In this document: positions 8,107-17,169 of the stretch, piece after piece
Layout: each line of letters opens with the position of its first letter
How positions within the stretch are numbered: the first letter of the stretch is position 1
Source of the DNA: Actinoplanes sp. DH11
GTDB lineage: Bacteria > Actinomycetota > Actinomycetes > Mycobacteriales > Micromonosporaceae
NCBI RefSeq assembly: GCF_020873875.1
Contig: NZ_JAHWGU010000015.1
Span: 1 to 64,000 of the forward strand
Direction of reading: 5' to 3'
DNA length: 64,000 nt
Position numbers and translations under genes: made by a program
The notes under the pieces: model-generated
The model's input: the letters and a program-made list of their open reading frames with translations, nothing else
Told to the model about the DNA's origin: nothing
The model's database searches: none

Positions 8107-10364
8107 GTCCGCGTCCGGGGCCGGGCGGCGTTCGCCCGGTCGACCAGGCGGATCTTCTCCGGCCCGTGCGCCGCCCGGGCCATCTCCCGGTACGCCGACT
8201 CCAGCGCGAACCGTACGTCCCGTTCCCCGGCCGGTGCGCTCCCGGTCCGCCCCAGCACCGCGGCCGGCACCGCGACACCGCGGGTGAGCGCGCTCAGCGC
8301 CTGCTCCAGCAACTCCGCCCGGAGCGCCGCGAGCTGGGCCGCCTCCACCGTGAGCCGGTCGAGCAACTGGGCGGCCGCGGTCAGGGCGGTCACGTCGACG
8401 GTGGCCGCCGGGTGCGCCCCGACCAGTGCCCGGATCGCGCCGACCTGGCTGCCGGAGTAGGCCGACGACGTCCCCGGAACCCGGTTGTAGGCCTCCACCG
8501 CACCGGCCCGGTCACCGGCGGCGAGGCGGCAGCGGGCCAGGCCGGCGGCGGCCGTCGTGTAGGCCGGGTCGGTGCGGCTCACCACGTCGTAGTAGGTGCC
8601 GGCGGTGTCCCGGTCGCCGGCCAGTTCGGCGGTGAAGCCCAGCGCGAGCTGCGGGGCGAGCTCGCCGGGCAGCGCCGACCAGACCGCGTCGAACCGGGCC
8701 CGGGCCTGCGCGTGGTCGCCGGTGGCCAGGGCGAGCAGGCCGTCGTACCAGGCGACCCGCCAGTCGCCACCGGCGGATTCGGCGAGCAGCGCCCGGAACG
8801 TGGTGGCCTCGTCGAACCGGCCGGTCCGGGCGCCCAGGTCGATGTGCGCCCGCAGTTCGCGGAGCCGGACCTCGAGGGTGTACTGCGGCGCCTTGCCGAG
8901 CAGGACCAGCACCTCGGCGGGGTCGGTGACGGTCACCGAGGCCAGGAACGCGGCCGCCGGGTCGGTCAGGTCGATCAGCGGGGTGGGCAGGTCCTGCCAG
9001 CGCACGCCGTCGGACTGCGGGTCGGTGCGAATCTCGCCGGTGAACAGCCGGGACGGCGCCGGCCGGGGCTCGCCGTCGGCGGCGAGCACCTGGCGCAGCA
9101 CCCCGAGCATCTGCTCGGTCATCTCGCCGGCGTCCTCGAACCGGTCGGCCGGGTCGGTGCTGGTGGCCCGGCCGAGCAGCCGGTAGAACGACTCGTGCCG
9201 GACGTAGACGTCGAACGACTCGCGGTCCGGCAGGCTCTCCTTGAACGTGCTCTGGTAACCGCGGAAGTCGGTGGTGAGCACGGCCAGGGTCCGGCCGATG
9301 GTGTAGAGGTCGGAGGCGATCGACGGCCCGGCCGTGGCCATCTCGGGCGCCTGATAGCCAGAAGTGCCGTAGATCGCCGCTTCCTGGTCGTCGACGTGCA
9401 CCACGCCGCCCAGGTCGATGAGGCGCATCTGGTCGCCGGACTGGATGACGTTGTCCGGCTTGAAGTCGCAGAAGATCAGGCCGCGGTCGTGCAGGTAGCC
9501 GAACGCCGGCATGATCTCCAGGACGTAGGCGAGTGCCTGGTGCACGGGCAGCGGCGCGGCGGCCGCCTTGAGTAGGTCCTTGAGGGACTTGCCGCCGACG
9601 TACTCCATGACGATGTAGCCGGCGCCCTCGTGCTCCACGAAGTTGTAGATCTTGACGATGTTCGGGTGCTCGACCTCGGCCAGGAACCGCCGCTCGGCCA
9701 CCGCTGCGGCGAGCGCGTCCTCGTCGCCGGAGTTGAGCAGACCCTTGAGCACCACCCAGCGGTCCGACACGTTCTTGTCGACGGCCAGGTAGATCCAGCC
9801 GAGGCCGCCGTGCGCGAGCGGGCCGGCCACCTCGTACTGCCCGGCCACCAGGTCGCCCTTGGCCAGTTTCGGTGTGAAGTTGAACGGCTCGCCGCAGGTC
9901 GCGCAGAACCCCGACGTGCGACCGGGCCGGTCGCCCCGGCTGCGGCCGACCGGGTTGCCGCACTTCGCGCAGTACCGCCGGGACTCCGGGACCTCGGCGA
10001 CCGTCATCACGGCGGTCGACGGGTCGGCCTGCACGATCGGCGTGATCTCGACCAGCCCGCCACCGAAGCGGCGCCGCGACTGCCCGCGCGAGCCACCGGT
10101 CCGGGTGCTGCGCCCGCTGCGCGTCGACAGTGCCGCCGAGCGCGCCGACGCCGAGCCGTTGACCCGGGGCCGCGGCGTCGTCGGCGCCGACAGCGCGGCC
10201 TGCAGCAGCACGGACGGTGACGCCTGCCCCGGCCCCGGTGCGGTGGCCGGTGCGGTGGCCGGCCGGCCGGCGGGCACGGCGGCCGACGGTGACGGCGCCA
10301 TGCCGCAGGTGTCGCAGTACCCGTCCTCGATGGTGCCCGGACAGTTCCGCAAGCAGGTGGTCAC
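8103..10364 (-). CDS. pknG: PknG-like serine/threonine protein kinase
   Basis: 753 residues, close to the length of mycobacterial PknG, with the same order of parts. The N-terminus has a cysteine motif (Cys4, Cys8, Cys17, Cys20) and a basic Ser/Thr-rich stretch. A rubredoxin-like pair of CxxCG knuckles follows (Cys132/135 and 154/157). The kinase domain spans about 170-430 with Lys207, catalytic Asp300 in CDFKPDN and Asp317 in LIDLGG, the LG-for-FG change being characteristic of PknG. The C-terminal 300 residues are TPR-like. It has no membrane segment. In Mycobacterium and Corynebacterium PknG phosphorylates the FHA protein GarA/OdhI and so adjusts 2-oxoglutarate metabolism. Its GTG start overlaps the upstream stop by four bases. 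Confidence 0.93.
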   Translation of the reverse strand: MTTCLRNCPGTIEDGYCDTCGMAPSPSAAVPAGRPATAPATAPGPGQASPSVLLQAALSAPTTPRPRVNGSASARSAALSTRSGRSTRTGGSRGQSRRRFGGGLVEITPIVQADPSTAVMTVAEVPESRRYCAKCGNPVGRSRGDRPGRTSGFCATCGEPFNFTPKLAKGDLVAGQYEVAGPLAHGGLGWIYLAVDKNVSDRWVVLKGLLNSGDEDALAAAVAERRFLAEVEHPNIVKIYNFVEHEGAGYIVMEYVGGKSLKDLLKAAAAPLPVHQALAYVLEIMPAFGYLHDRGLIFCDFKPDNVIQSGDQMRLIDLGGVVHVDDQEAAIYGTSGYQAPEMATAGPSIASDLYTIGRTLAVLTTDFRGYQSTFKESLPDRESFDVYVRHESFYRLLGRATSTDPADRFEDAGEMTEQMLGVLRQVLAADGEPRPAPSRLFTGEIRTDPQSDGVRWQDLPTPLIDLTDPAAAFLASVTVTDPAEVLVLLGKAPQYTLEVRLRELRAHIDLGARTGRFDEATTFRALLAESAGGDWRVAWYDGLLALATGDHAQARARFDAVWSALPGELAPQLALGFTAELAGDRDTAGTYYDVVSRTDPAYTTAAAGLARCRLAAGDRAGAVEAYNRVPGTSSAYSGSQVGAIRALVGAHPAATVDVTALTAAAQLLDRLTVEAAQLAALRAELLEQALSALTRGVAVPAAVLGRTGSAPAGERDVRFALESAYREMARAAHGPEKIRLVDRANAARPRTRT

Positions 10365-11530
10365 CGGGCATCCCTCGCAGCGATGGTGGTGGACAGGGCG
10401 TCCTGGTAGGCGCCGAGCGCGACCCGGGCGGCGTCCAGGTCACAGGGCGCGTCGTGCAGCGCGGCCCGCGCGGCGTCGGCCAGCGGGGTGAGCACCGGGT
10501 CCTCGCCGAGGCCGCGGCGCAGCGCCTTCGCCCGGTAGGCGTCGAAACGCCCGCGCAGCTCGTTGCGCTCGGCCAGCAGCCCCGTGTTGTGTGCGGCCGA
10601 GGCCCGCAGCGCGGCCAGCCGCTCGGCCGCCTGCCGGTTCCACCGGGCGAGCCGCGGGGCGATCAGCGCCCACTGGCCGGCCGTGGCGAGCGCCTCGATC
10701 GCCGCGAGGTCGGTGAGCGGGTCGGAGCCTCGTACGCCCGCGATCCGCTGCTCGGGAAACCGCCCGGCCGCGGCCTGCCGCGCCGCCTCGGCCGCCCGCC
10801 TGGCCGTGCCGATCTCCGCCGCCGTCGCCCGCGCGTCCCGCAACCGCTGCTCCAGCCAGGCGCGCAGCTCCGAGGCGGACGTGCGCTCGGCGTCGGCCCG
10901 GCCGATCAGGTCGCGGACCCGGGTGAGCACCGCGGGGTCGGCGGCGAGCGGGTCGCCGGCGAGCGTGGCGGTGAACCCGCCGAGCAGCCGGTCCGCCTCG
11001 TCCAGCAGCGGGCTGTCGCCCAGCGCGCGGGCGTGCGACAGGGCGGCCGCGGCGTCGGCGGCGCCCGGCAGCAGCCGCTGCCACCGGTCACCGGCCCGGG
11101 TCACCACGTCGACCGCCGTGGTGAACGCCGCCTCCATCGCGGCCAGCAGATCGGCGGGGGAGCAGACCGTGCTCACCTGCCCGGCGCCGAGCAGGCCGCG
11201 CTGCGCCAGCGGAACCGTGCTGGTGGACAGCGTGATCGAGCCACCGAGCACCTGCCGGGTGAACGCCTCGGCGTCGATCCGCCGCTGCCCGCGGACCGCC
11301 CGGGCCTGGGCGATCAGCTCACTCAGCTGCCGATGACCCTGCCAGAGCCGGGCGAGCGCGTCCTCGGCGTCGGCCCAGGCGCGCGCGGTCTCCCCGGTCA
11401 GCCGGGTGGCACCGAGCTCCTTGCGGTGCGGGTTCTCGTCGAGTTCCACCAGGTTGGCCGCCATCGCGGTCACCGCGTTCTCCAGGCGGGCCAGCTCGGC
11501 GTCGGCGCGGTGCAGGACAGCATCGGTCAT
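10361..11530 (-). CDS. Unknown helical protein of the PknG operon
   Basis: 389 residues, not assigned to any family I recognise. It is Ala/Arg/Leu-rich, almost wholly helical in appearance, with heptad-like stretches suggesting coiled coils, and has no signal peptide, membrane segment or cysteine motif. The ATG at 11530 overlaps the GlnH stop (ATGA), and its own stop overlaps the kinase start (GTGA), so it is translated in step with both. Placed between a periplasmic-type sensor and the kinase, it could link the membrane sensor GlnX to PknG, but that is only an inference from position. M. tuberculosis has no gene at this point in its glnX-glnH-pknG set. Confidence 0.8.
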   Translation of the reverse strand: MTDAVLHRADAELARLENAVTAMAANLVELDENPHRKELGATRLTGETARAWADAEDALARLWQGHRQLSELIAQARAVRGQRRIDAEAFTRQVLGGSITLSTSTVPLAQRGLLGAGQVSTVCSPADLLAAMEAAFTTAVDVVTRAGDRWQRLLPGAADAAAALSHARALGDSPLLDEADRLLGGFTATLAGDPLAADPAVLTRVRDLIGRADAERTSASELRAWLEQRLRDARATAAEIGTARRAAEAARQAAAGRFPEQRIAGVRGSDPLTDLAAIEALATAGQWALIAPRLARWNRQAAERLAALRASAAHNTGLLAERNELRGRFDAYRAKALRRGLGEDPVLTPLADAARAALHDAPCDLDAARVALGAYQDALSTTIAARDAR

Positions 11531-12486
11531 CGGTATCGCGCCGCCGGTGGGCGCGGCGCCGGGCCGAGCGCGCTCAGCCAGCGGTCGTACGTGGACCGCC
11601 AGGTGCCGTCGGCCCGGCTGCGTTCGAGGACGGCGTTGACGAACCGGGTCAGGTCGGGGTGCTCCTTCGAGATCGCGATGCCGTAGGGCTCCTCGGTGAA
11701 GCGCGGGCCGACCACCTTGGCGAACGGGTCCTGCGCGGCGAGCCCGGCGAGGATGGTGTCGTCGGTGGAGACGGCCGCGACCTCGTTCTGCTGGAAGGCG
11801 ACCAGGCACTCGCCCCAGCCGCCCTTCGCCACCGGCACCGGGTCCGCCGGGGCCTTGTCGATGTTGACCAGGGAAGTCGAGCCGGCGGCGGCGCACACAC
11901 CCTGCCCGCCCAGGTCGTCCAGCCCGTCGACGGTGGAGTCCTTGCCGACCAGCAGCCGCTGACCCGTCTCCAGGTAGACCGTGGAGAAGTCGACCTCCTG
12001 CCAGCGGGCGCAGTTCGCGGTCATCGTGTTGATCACCAGGTCGACGTCGTTGCCGGGCTGTCCGAAGACCTTGGTGCGGTCCTCGTGCGGGATCACCTTG
12101 ATCCGCAGCTTGTCCGGGTCGCCGAAGATGGCCTGCGCGATCAGCCGGCCCATGTCGATGTCGAAGCCCTCGACCCGGCCGGTGAACGCGTTGCGCGAGC
12201 TGAACAGCAGACTGTCCTGACTGGTGCCGAGCACCAGCCGCCCGTTCTTCTGGATCTGCGCCATCCGGCTGCCCGCCGGCATCCGGCCCGGCGCGGGCAG
12301 GGCGCCCTGCGGCCGGAAACTGGCGCGCGGGTCACAGCTGGGCGTGGCCGCCGCCGGGCCGCTCACCGCCGGTGCCGGCGCGATCGGCGGGGCGGGCGGC
12401 GCGGGGTCCGGGCCCGTGCAACCGGCGACGGCCACGAGACCGGCCAGGGCGAGCAGGGCAGGGGTACGCAGCAGACGGCCACCCAT
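11527..12486 (-). CDS. glnH: GlnH-like amino-acid-binding lipoprotein
   Basis: 319-residue extracytoplasmic solute-binding protein of the polar amino acid (SBP_bac_3) family. A lipoprotein signal ends in VAVAGC with Cys23, then a Pro/Ala linker and the binding domain (GRLVLGTSQDSLLFSSRN...GFDIDMGR). No transporter permease or ATPase gene lies nearby, so it probably serves sensing and not uptake, as GlnH does for PknG in M. tuberculosis, where glnX-glnH-pknG respond to aspartate, glutamate and related compounds. It overlaps GlnX by one base (TGATG) and the next gene by four. Confidence 0.88.
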   Translation of the reverse strand: MGGRLLRTPALLALAGLVAVAGCTGPDPAPPAPPIAPAPAVSGPAAATPSCDPRASFRPQGALPAPGRMPAGSRMAQIQKNGRLVLGTSQDSLLFSSRNAFTGRVEGFDIDMGRLIAQAIFGDPDKLRIKVIPHEDRTKVFGQPGNDVDLVINTMTANCARWQEVDFSTVYLETGQRLLVGKDSTVDGLDDLGGQGVCAAAGSTSLVNIDKAPADPVPVAKGGWGECLVAFQQNEVAAVSTDDTILAGLAAQDPFAKVVGPRFTEEPYGIAISKEHPDLTRFVNAVLERSRADGTWRSTYDRWLSALGPAPRPPAARYR

Positions 12487-13811
12487 CAGCGGAACTCCTC
12501 CAGCCGGGCGCGCAACCCGATCGCGGCCAGCACACAGATCGCCAGCGCCAGCAGCGGCCCGAGCACGGTGAGCACACTCAGCCCGCGCCCGGCCCGGTCG
12601 ATCTCCTCGTCGAAGACGGCTCGCCGGTCCGCCAGGGCAGCGTCGAGCGCGCTCGTCAGCCCCTCGAACGCCTCGGTCGCCTCCGGGCCGACCGCGAGTT
12701 TCACCGCACCGTCGTAGTCACCGCCGTCGTCCAGCTTGCGCACCTCGCGGTGGATGTCGACATAGGTAGCATGCCGGGCACCGGCCTGCGACATCAGCGA
12801 CGCCACGTCGTCGAACTCGCGGCCGGTGAAATCGAGCTGTTCGGCCGCCCGGTCGAAGGCCTTCTCGTGCGGGCCGCTGCCGGCCCGGGCGGCGAGGGTG
12901 AGCGCCTCCGACGCGCGCTCGCGCAGGGCCAGGATCCGCCGCTCGGCGAGCGCGATCACCGGTGTCGAGCCGTCCTCGCCGGCACTGTCCAGATGGTCGC
13001 GCTGCAGGGTGAACAGGACGCCGGTCGCGACGACCAGCAGCGCGGTGAGCCCGGTGGCGGCCAGCAGCGGCATGTTGAACGTGCGGCGGGTGGCCCCGCT
13101 CAGATAGACCTGGGTGCCGATCAGCGCGATGGTCAGGACGACGACCAGGACCAGGAGCAGGATCAGCCACCAGGAGCTGCGGGCCGTCTCGTAACCGGCG
13201 TCGACCTCGCGGGCGGCGAACTGGAAGAGCGACTGGGCCTGCGGCTGAAGCGTCCCCTGGTTGAGCTCCGAGGCGGTGGCCAGGTAGGACGCGCCGACCG
13301 GCAGGCCCTGCCGGTTGCCGGCGCGGGCGGTGGCGACGAGAGCGGTGTACCGCAGGGTGCCGGCGGCGAGGGCGTGCACCGACTCCTGTGCGGCGCTGCC
13401 CTCCGGGGTGCGCCGGGCCGCCGAGGTGAGCGCGGTGGTGGCCCGGGCCAGGGCGTCCTCGTAACGGCGGGTCAGATCGACCGGCTCCAGACCGCCGGCG
13501 AGGAACGCCTGCGCGGCCACCGTGTCGGCCTCGGCGAGCGCCGAGTAGATCGTCTCCGACTCGGTGAGCAGCGGCTGCGCGCGCCCGCCCAGGTCAGCGG
13601 TGCCGGACGCGGCCGACGTGGCGGTGAGCCCGGCGACCAGCCCGGTGAGCAGGCCGAGCGTGAGCAGGATGGCGAGCAGCAGCTGCAACCGGCCGGGTGA
13701 GCTGTGCCGCAGCTGACCGACCCGGCGCACCACGCCCCGGCCGCCGGCGGCCGGTCGTCGCGTCAGACCTGTGGTCAACGTCCGCCTCCGTGTGGCCGTC
13801 CCCGTCGTCAC
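12486..13811 (-). CDS. glnX: GlnX-like membrane sensor
   Basis: 441-residue membrane protein with about four transmembrane helices: near residues 43-65, 218-240, 250-270 and 410-432. Two extracytoplasmic helical domains lie between them, as in methyl-accepting or NIT-type sensors. The first gene of the signalling operon, it matches in size, topology and place the Rv0412c (GlnX) protein that passes the GlnH signal to PknG. No kinase or HAMP-methyl-accepting module is visible, so the signal must go to a partner. The start (MTTGTATRRR) lies 80 bases from the acyl-CoA ligase stop; the operon promoter is either there or further upstream. Confidence 0.85.
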   Translation of the reverse strand: MTTGTATRRRTLTTGLTRRPAAGGRGVVRRVGQLRHSSPGRLQLLLAILLTLGLLTGLVAGLTATSAASGTADLGGRAQPLLTESETIYSALAEADTVAAQAFLAGGLEPVDLTRRYEDALARATTALTSAARRTPEGSAAQESVHALAAGTLRYTALVATARAGNRQGLPVGASYLATASELNQGTLQPQAQSLFQFAAREVDAGYETARSSWWLILLLVLVVVLTIALIGTQVYLSGATRRTFNMPLLAATGLTALLVVATGVLFTLQRDHLDSAGEDGSTPVIALAERRILALRERASEALTLAARAGSGPHEKAFDRAAEQLDFTGREFDDVASLMSQAGARHATYVDIHREVRKLDDGGDYDGAVKLAVGPEATEAFEGLTSALDAALADRRAVFDEEIDRAGRGLSVLTVLGPLLALAICVLAAIGLRARLEEFR

Positions 13812-13891
13812 CCCTCCACTGTGCGGTATGCGCGCAACCGATCACTCCGGGCGCACGGCGATCGTCCGCCGCCGGCGCCCGGAGGACACGA

Positions 13892-15439
13892 TTACTTCAG
13901 CTCGCGCTTGAGGAGCTTGCCGGTGGCGGTCATCGGCAGCGACTCGACGATGCTGACGACGCGCGGGTACTTGTAGCTCGCCATCTGCTCCTTGCCCCAG
14001 GCGACGAGCTCCTCCTCGGTCGCCGTGGCGCCGGGCTTGAGGATCACGAACGCCTTGACCTCCTCGCCGTGGCTGGGGTGTGGCACGCCGATCACCGCGG
14101 CCAGCGAGACCGCCTCGTGGGTGATCAGGACCTCCTCGATCTCCCGCGGGTACACGTTGAAGCCACCGCGGATGATCATGTCCTTGGCGCGGTCCACGAT
14201 GTAGTAGAAGCCGTCGGCGTCCCGGCGGGCCAGGTCACCGGTCCGGAACCAGCCGTCCCGCATGACCTCGGCCGTCGCCTCCGGCCGGTTGTAGTAGCCC
14301 CGCATGATGTTGTGGCCGCGCACCGCGATCTCACCGATCTCGTCGGCGCCGTCGACCGTCTTCCACTCCGGGTCGATCAGCTTCACCTCGACACCCCAGA
14401 TCGGGATGCCGATCGAACCCGGCCGGGGCTCGCCGCCCGGGTCGCTGAACGTGGCGACCGGCGAGGTCTCGGAAAGCCCGTAGCCCTCCAGGATGGTGAC
14501 GCCGAACCGCTCCTTGACCGCCCTGATGATCTCCACGGGAAGGCTGGACCCGCCCGAGACGGCGACCCGCATGTTGCGGGCGATGCGGTCCACGTCGACG
14601 CCCTCACCGAGCGCGTTGAGCAGCCCCCAATACATCGTCGGGACGCCCGCGAAGAACGTGACGTCCTCGCTCTGCAGCAGCTGCACCGCGGCGGCCGCGT
14701 CGAACCGGGGCAGCAGCACCAGGGTCGCGGCGGTGGCGAAGCCGGCGTTCATGTTGACGGTCGAGCCGAACGAGTGGAACAGCGGCAGCACCAGCAGGTG
14801 GGTGTCGGTGGCCGGCTGGGTGCCGAAGAGGCGGTTGCAGGTGAGCGCGTTGAGCACCAGGTTGGAGTGCGACAGCTCAGCGCCCTTGGCCTGGCCCGTG
14901 GTGCCGCTGGTGTAGAGGATGACAGCGGGATCGGTCTCGGCGCGCTGCACGGTCTCGAAGACCGGCGGCTGCCCGGCGAGCGCCTGCCCGAGCGTCTCGG
15001 CGCCCTCGACCGTCGACGCGGCCGCCGGGTCGGCGGTGATCAGGAAGAACTGCTCGCACTCCGGCGCCTCGCCGAAGCCGGCCCAGCCCTCGGCGCCCAT
15101 CGGCAGCTCCGGGGTGCCCTGGAAGCAGAAATAGGCCTTCGCGTCGGAGTCCTTCAGGTGGTACGCGATCTCGCGGCCCTTGAGCAGCACGTTCAGCGGG
15201 ACGACGACCGCGCCGGCCTTGAGGATGCCGTAGTAGACGATCGGGAAGTACGGCAGATTGGGGCACGTGAGCGCCACCTTGTCGCCGGGCCGGATCCCGC
15301 GTGCCACCAGCAGGGCGGCGACCTGATTGGCCGCGGCATTGACCTGCGCGTACGACAGTCGCTGCGGGCCCAGGACCACGGCAGCGCGGTCCGGGTGCTG
15401 GCGGGCGCTGTCCTCCAGCAGAACGGAGAGGTTGAGCAT
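13892..15439 (-). CDS. Long-chain fatty-acid/acyl-CoA ligase (FadD-like)
   Basis: 515-residue ANL-superfamily adenylating enzyme, predicted to activate a carboxylic acid to acyl-AMP and then acyl-CoA. It has the phosphate-binding motif LYTSGTTGQAKGA, the YGLSETSP motif, the hinge region TGDLARRDADGFYYIVDR and the catalytic lysine in PMTATGKLLKREL close to the end. The ATG at 15439 gives the standard N-terminus (MLNLSVLLEDSARQHPDR) and has AAGGAA upstream; in-frame sequence above it is not conserved. Cytoplasmic or membrane-associated. Chain-length specificity cannot be told. It is divergent from the EAL-HDOD gene, with about 150 bases between them for both promoters. Confidence 0.9.
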   Translation of the reverse strand: MLNLSVLLEDSARQHPDRAAVVLGPQRLSYAQVNAAANQVAALLVARGIRPGDKVALTCPNLPYFPIVYYGILKAGAVVVPLNVLLKGREIAYHLKDSDAKAYFCFQGTPELPMGAEGWAGFGEAPECEQFFLITADPAAASTVEGAETLGQALAGQPPVFETVQRAETDPAVILYTSGTTGQAKGAELSHSNLVLNALTCNRLFGTQPATDTHLLVLPLFHSFGSTVNMNAGFATAATLVLLPRFDAAAAVQLLQSEDVTFFAGVPTMYWGLLNALGEGVDVDRIARNMRVAVSGGSSLPVEIIRAVKERFGVTILEGYGLSETSPVATFSDPGGEPRPGSIGIPIWGVEVKLIDPEWKTVDGADEIGEIAVRGHNIMRGYYNRPEATAEVMRDGWFRTGDLARRDADGFYYIVDRAKDMIIRGGFNVYPREIEEVLITHEAVSLAAVIGVPHPSHGEEVKAFVILKPGATATEEELVAWGKEQMASYKYPRVVSIVESLPMTATGKLLKRELK

Positions 15440-15586
15440 CCGGTGGTTCCTTTGCGCTTGATGTGACGGCGGTCTCATACCAGCACGAGGGTGGCGCCGG
15501 AGGGAACAGCCGTTTCGGCTTTGTTTCCTGTGAGCTTCCTTCGACCGGTTCCTCAACTGTGGCCCCGGGCTGCCGATGGCCTCGAC

Positions 15587-16807
15587 GTGGGAATCCCGAC
15601 GTTGGACGCCGTGCACGTGGGCCGTCAGCCGATCTTCGACGCGAACGGCGTGCTGGTCGCTTACGAGCTTCTTTTCCGCGGCCGCATGGACGCTGTCGCG
15701 TCGGGCCGCCAGGACACCTATGCCACGAGTACGGTGATGGTGAACGCGTTCACCGAGTTCGGCATCGCCGAGGTCGCCGGCAACCGGCCGTGCTTCATCA
15801 ACCTGACCCGCGAGTTCGTGACCGGGCGGCTGCCGCTGCCGTTCGGCCCCGAGCAGGTGGTTCTGGAGATCCTCGAGACCGTCGAGATCGACGACGAGGT
15901 GATCGCCGGGATCACCGCGCTGGCCGAGGCCGGCTACCGGATCGCGCTCGACGACTTCGTCTGGGGTTCCGGTCACGAGCGGCTGTTCGGGCTGGCCTCC
16001 TACGTCAAGCTCGACCTGCTCGACGGCGACCTGAGCCAGCTCGACACGATCGTCGCCGAGATCCGCCGGCACCCCGGCCTGAAGATCGTCGCCGAGCGGC
16101 TGGAGACCGCCGAGCAACTGGCCATCGCCGACCACTACGGCATGGAACTGCGCCAGGGGTACGCCCTGAGCCGTCCCCAGGTCCTCAGCACCCCCAGCCT
16201 CTCACCGTCCCGGATGCGCCGCCTCGAACTGGTCGCCGCCCTGATGCACCCCGACGCCCGGCTCGACAAAATCACCGCGATCATCGCGAGCGACCCGGCC
16301 CTGGCCATGCGGGTGCTGCGGGTCAGCAACTCGGTGGCCGCCGGCGTGGTCAGCCGGATCTCCTCGGTCCGCCAGGCGATCATGATGATCGGCCTCACCC
16401 ACATCCGCCGCTGGGCCACCCTGATGGTGGTCGACGACGTCGGCGAGGCCCCGGAGGAGCAGCTCCTGACCACGCTCACCCAGGCCCGGCTCTGCGAGAC
16501 CCTGGCACCCCGCTTCCGCGCCGACCCGGGCGCCGCGTTCGTGGCCGGCCTGGTCAGCGGGATGGCCGAACTGATGTCGATGACCCCGGCCGCGATGGTC
16601 GAGCAACTGCCCCTGACGGCAGACGTGTCGGACGCCCTGACCACCGGCGCCGGCCGGCTCGGCGAGGTGCTGCGGGCGGTCCGCGCCTACGGCGACGGCG
16701 AAGTGGTCCAGGGCGACCTGGCCGGCCCCTACCTCGACGCGATGCGCTGGTCGACGCGCACCCTCTCCGCCGCGCAGCGCTTCACCCCGGTGGGCGCGCC
16801 GAAGTAA
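15587..16807 (+). CDS. EAL-HDOD domain protein (YuxH-type)
   Basis: About 406 residues: an N-terminal EAL-like domain followed by an HDOD domain (from about residue 200, ASDPALAMRVLRVSNS). The EAL signature reads YELLFR; the catalytic-type motifs NLTREF, LEILE, LDDF and AERLE remain, but the DDFGTG loop reads DDFVWGSG and spacing differs, so c-di-GMP hydrolysis is doubtful and a binding or scaffold role is likely, as proposed for this family. The start is uncertain: GTG at 15587 or 15611 fits the usual beginning (VHVGRQPIFD), while an open GTG at 15491 has poor ribosome-binding spacing. No partner gene follows; a GGDEF gene lies 9 kb away. Confidence 0.85.
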   Translation: MGIPTLDAVHVGRQPIFDANGVLVAYELLFRGRMDAVASGRQDTYATSTVMVNAFTEFGIAEVAGNRPCFINLTREFVTGRLPLPFGPEQVVLEILETVEIDDEVIAGITALAEAGYRIALDDFVWGSGHERLFGLASYVKLDLLDGDLSQLDTIVAEIRRHPGLKIVAERLETAEQLAIADHYGMELRQGYALSRPQVLSTPSLSPSRMRRLELVAALMHPDARLDKITAIIASDPALAMRVLRVSNSVAAGVVSRISSVRQAIMMIGLTHIRRWATLMVVDDVGEAPEEQLLTTLTQARLCETLAPRFRADPGAAFVAGLVSGMAELMSMTPAAMVEQLPLTADVSDALTTGAGRLGEVLRAVRAYGDGEVVQGDLAGPYLDAMRWSTRTLSAAQRFTPVGAPK

Positions 16808-16904
16808 CCCACGCACCCGCCCCTGCCCGCTCGCCGCCCCTCCCCTCGCCGCCCCTGCCTCTCGCCGTGCCGCGCCTCTTCGCCGCCCCTGCCCCTTCCC
16901 CGTA

Positions 16905-17057
16905 CCGGGCCTCTTGCTGTGCCGGGCCTCTTGCTGTGCCGGGCCTCTTGCTGTGCCGGGCCTCTTGCTGTGCCGGGCCTCTTGCTGTGCCGGGCCTTTT
17001 GCCGTGCCGGGCCTTTTGCCGTGCCGGGCCTCTTGCTGTGCCGGGCCTTTTGCCGTG
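16905..17057. repeat. 17-bp tandem repeat, nine copies
   Basis: Nine consecutive copies of a 17-bp unit of the form CCGGGCCTCTTGCTGTG, three of them with a TTTTGCC variant (copies 6, 7 and 9). The unit length is not a multiple of three and no reading frame is favoured, so it is non-coding. It sits just downstream of the EAL-HDOD gene. Confidence 0.9.
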
Positions 17058-17169
17058 CCGCGGCTTTCGCCGGCCTCCGGTCGGGCCCTTACCGGCGTCT
17101 GGCCCGCCGTTCCCGGCCGCCGCCCCTGTTTCGGCCGATGACGCCGGACTCGCCGTCCCTGCCGAGATG

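Noticed and set aside
6447..9575. 1042-residue plus-strand open frame across the PP2C and kinase genes
   Set aside because: Antisense shadow caused by G+C-rich third positions; composition is Arg/Gly/Pro with no recognisable motif.
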